Below are positions 6,034 through 7,189 of a stretch of 7,189 nt of DNA, one piece after another. Within the stretch, counting starts at the first letter, position 1. Each line of letters opens with the position of its first letter. Position numbers and translations under genes: made by a program. Below the pieces are notes generated by a model. It was not told the DNA's origin. It was given only the letters and a program-made list of their open reading frames with translations, and did no database searches. Source of the DNA: Oscillospiraceae bacterium (GTDB lineage Bacteria; Bacillota; Clostridia; Oscillospirales; Oscillospiraceae); contig JAJQHT010000180.1 of NCBI GenBank assembly GCA_021199595.1, positions 1 to 7,189 of the forward strand. The letters are read 5' to 3'.

Positions 6034-7189
6034 ATGAAAAAGTCCCGCATCGTCTGTATACTGCTGGCCCTTTTTTTGCTTGCGGCTGTCGGCTGCTCTC
6101 AAGTCTCGGAGACCACGGAGATCGCCGCCGCGCCGGACAGCGATCGGCCCGGCACGCCCCACGCTCTGTCCGGCACCATTGTGGTGCGTGGCTTCGAGTG
6201 GGGGCCGGGCGTAAACCGGGTCATATTCACCTTTGACGAGGAAATTGACGACGTTTATACAGAGGGCGCAGCCATCACCACCTCCCACTTCGTGCGGGAG
6301 GTCACGAATGTCTATCTGTCTGACGAGCTGGGAAATGCCGTATCCGGCTCCTCCTGCTATGTGACGGTGGAGATGGTGACGAACTTCGACGCCACCGGCT
6401 CCCCCTTTGAGACGGATATGTCCACGGAGCACAGCGTCTGGGCGGACGAGTATGTGGTGGAGGCGAGCTTCACCGTCTGGGCCTCCGGCAGCTATTTCAC
6501 GATTGAGTTTAACGACGACTGCATCGACAACCGCGTCTGCCCGGAGCTGGAACGCTTTACCCTGCGGGACAGCTACACCGGGGACTATGAAAACCCCCTG
6601 ACCGGCCAGACGGAGACCCTCACCCTGAACTACGCCGCCTATGAGCCGGACAGCCTGGCCAGCTGGGACAAAAATCCCCTGATAATCTGGCTCCATGGCC
6701 GGGGCGAAGGTGGCGACGACATCGAACGGGCCATTTTGGGCAACGAGGTCTCCGCCCTGACGGAGACGGAGATACAGTCCTATTTCACCTCCGGCGACCA
6801 GACCGGGGCCTATGTGCTCGTAGTGCAGTGTCCTACCTACTGGCTGGACGGAGGCGACGGCACGGAGAGCCGCGGCGACGTATCCAGCCGGTACACGGAA
6901 ATTCTGATGGATACCATCGAGGCGTACATAGAGCAAAACACGGACGTGGACACCAGCCGTATCTATATTATGGGCGGCTCCAACGGGGGCTATATGACCC
7001 TGGAAATGCTTATAAACTACCCGGATTATTTCGCCGCTGCTGTCCCCTGCAGCGAGGTATATGCCTACACGGTCTACGCCAGGGACAATCTGGGGCAGTA
7101 CCGTACCTTCTTCGGAGAATACATTCAAACCAGAGAGATTTACCTGACCGAGGACAAGATAGAGGCTCTTTGTCAGACACCCATCTGGT
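6034..7189 (+). CDS. Secreted lipoprotein esterase/hydrolase (alpha/beta fold), incomplete at the right edge
   Basis: The first 385 residues of a secreted hydrolase; the frame is open at the edge. The signal peptide (Lys2, Lys3, hydrophobic 6-19) ends in a lipobox AVGC with lipidation at Cys21, so it should be anchored on the outer face of the membrane. Residues about 45-185 are beta-rich with no catalytic motif and look like the immunoglobulin-like N-terminal domain of EstA-type esterases. The hydrolase domain follows: LIIWLHGRGEGG supplies the oxyanion-hole His-Gly, and YIMGGSNGGYM holds nucleophile Ser316 in a GxSxG elbow (codon 6979..6981). The acid and histidine of the triad would lie beyond the window. 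PHB-depolymerase-like esterases and COG4099-type predicted peptidases share this pattern, so the substrate (acyl or feruloyl ester, or peptide) is undetermined. It has its own ribosome binding site and lies 181 bases after galE, with no evident functional link to it. Confidence 0.85.
   Translation, partial: MKKSRIVCILLALFLLAAVGCSQVSETTEIAAAPDSDRPGTPHALSGTIVVRGFEWGPGVNRVIFTFDEEIDDVYTEGAAITTSHFVREVTNVYLSDELGNAVSGSSCYVTVEMVTNFDATGSPFETDMSTEHSVWADEYVVEASFTVWASGSYFTIEFNDDCIDNRVCPELERFTLRDSYTGDYENPLTGQTETLTLNYAAYEPDSLASWDKNPLIIWLHGRGEGGDDIERAILGNEVSALTETEIQSYFTSGDQTGAYVLVVQCPTYWLDGGDGTESRGDVSSRYTEILMDTIEAYIEQNTDVDTSRIYIMGGSNGGYMTLEMLINYPDYFAAAVPCSEVYAYTVYARDNLGQYRTFFGEYIQTREIYLTEDKIEALCQTPIW

Overview
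The window is ordinary bacterial chromosome, GC-rich in its genes. It has strong AGGAGG-type ribosome binding sites, a sigma-A-like promoter, two Gram-positive-style lipoproteins and an OmpR-family two-component pair. Together these suggest a Bacillota (Firmicutes) gut-type Clostridia, most like the Oscillospiraceae (Oscillibacter/Flavonifractor-like). That placement comes from protein style and codon use, not from a search. Bases 1 to about 150 are about three-quarters C, break a recognisable gene in its ATP-binding domain, and look like a degraded contig end rather than biology.

Left half, minus strand, read from 3398 down to the left edge. A lipoprotein with four FG-GAP/VCBS-like acidic loops (2121..3398) is followed 23 nt later by an OmpR/PhoB-type response regulator (1408..2097). 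A membrane sensor histidine kinase (left edge to about 1420) then overlaps the regulator's end. This looks like one operon in which the lipoprotein may be an outside-facing accessory to the sensor. The regulator carries a single in-frame TAG at 1771..1773, exactly between its receiver and its DNA-binding domain, so as sequenced it is split.

Middle, 3399..3759. This divergent intergenic region holds two tandem imperfect copies of a roughly 70-base unit (GC hairpin, conserved core, AT-rich palindrome). The palindrome in copy 2 is a perfect 13+13 inverted repeat. A good promoter (TTGCCC-17-TATAAT) and ribosome binding site follow for the rightward genes.

Right half, plus strand. A branched-chain amino-acid aminotransferase (ilvE, 3760..4833) overlaps UDP-glucose 4-epimerase (galE, 4833..5852) by one base in a TGATG junction, so the two are probably translationally coupled. 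A possible long-loop hairpin and a short gap separate them from a secreted lipoprotein esterase of the alpha/beta-hydrolase fold (6034 to the right edge, incomplete).

No RNA genes, CRISPR arrays, insertion sequences or phage genes were seen. The observations most worth checking are the interrupted response regulator, the duplicated palindromic unit, and the lipoprotein/regulator/kinase operon.
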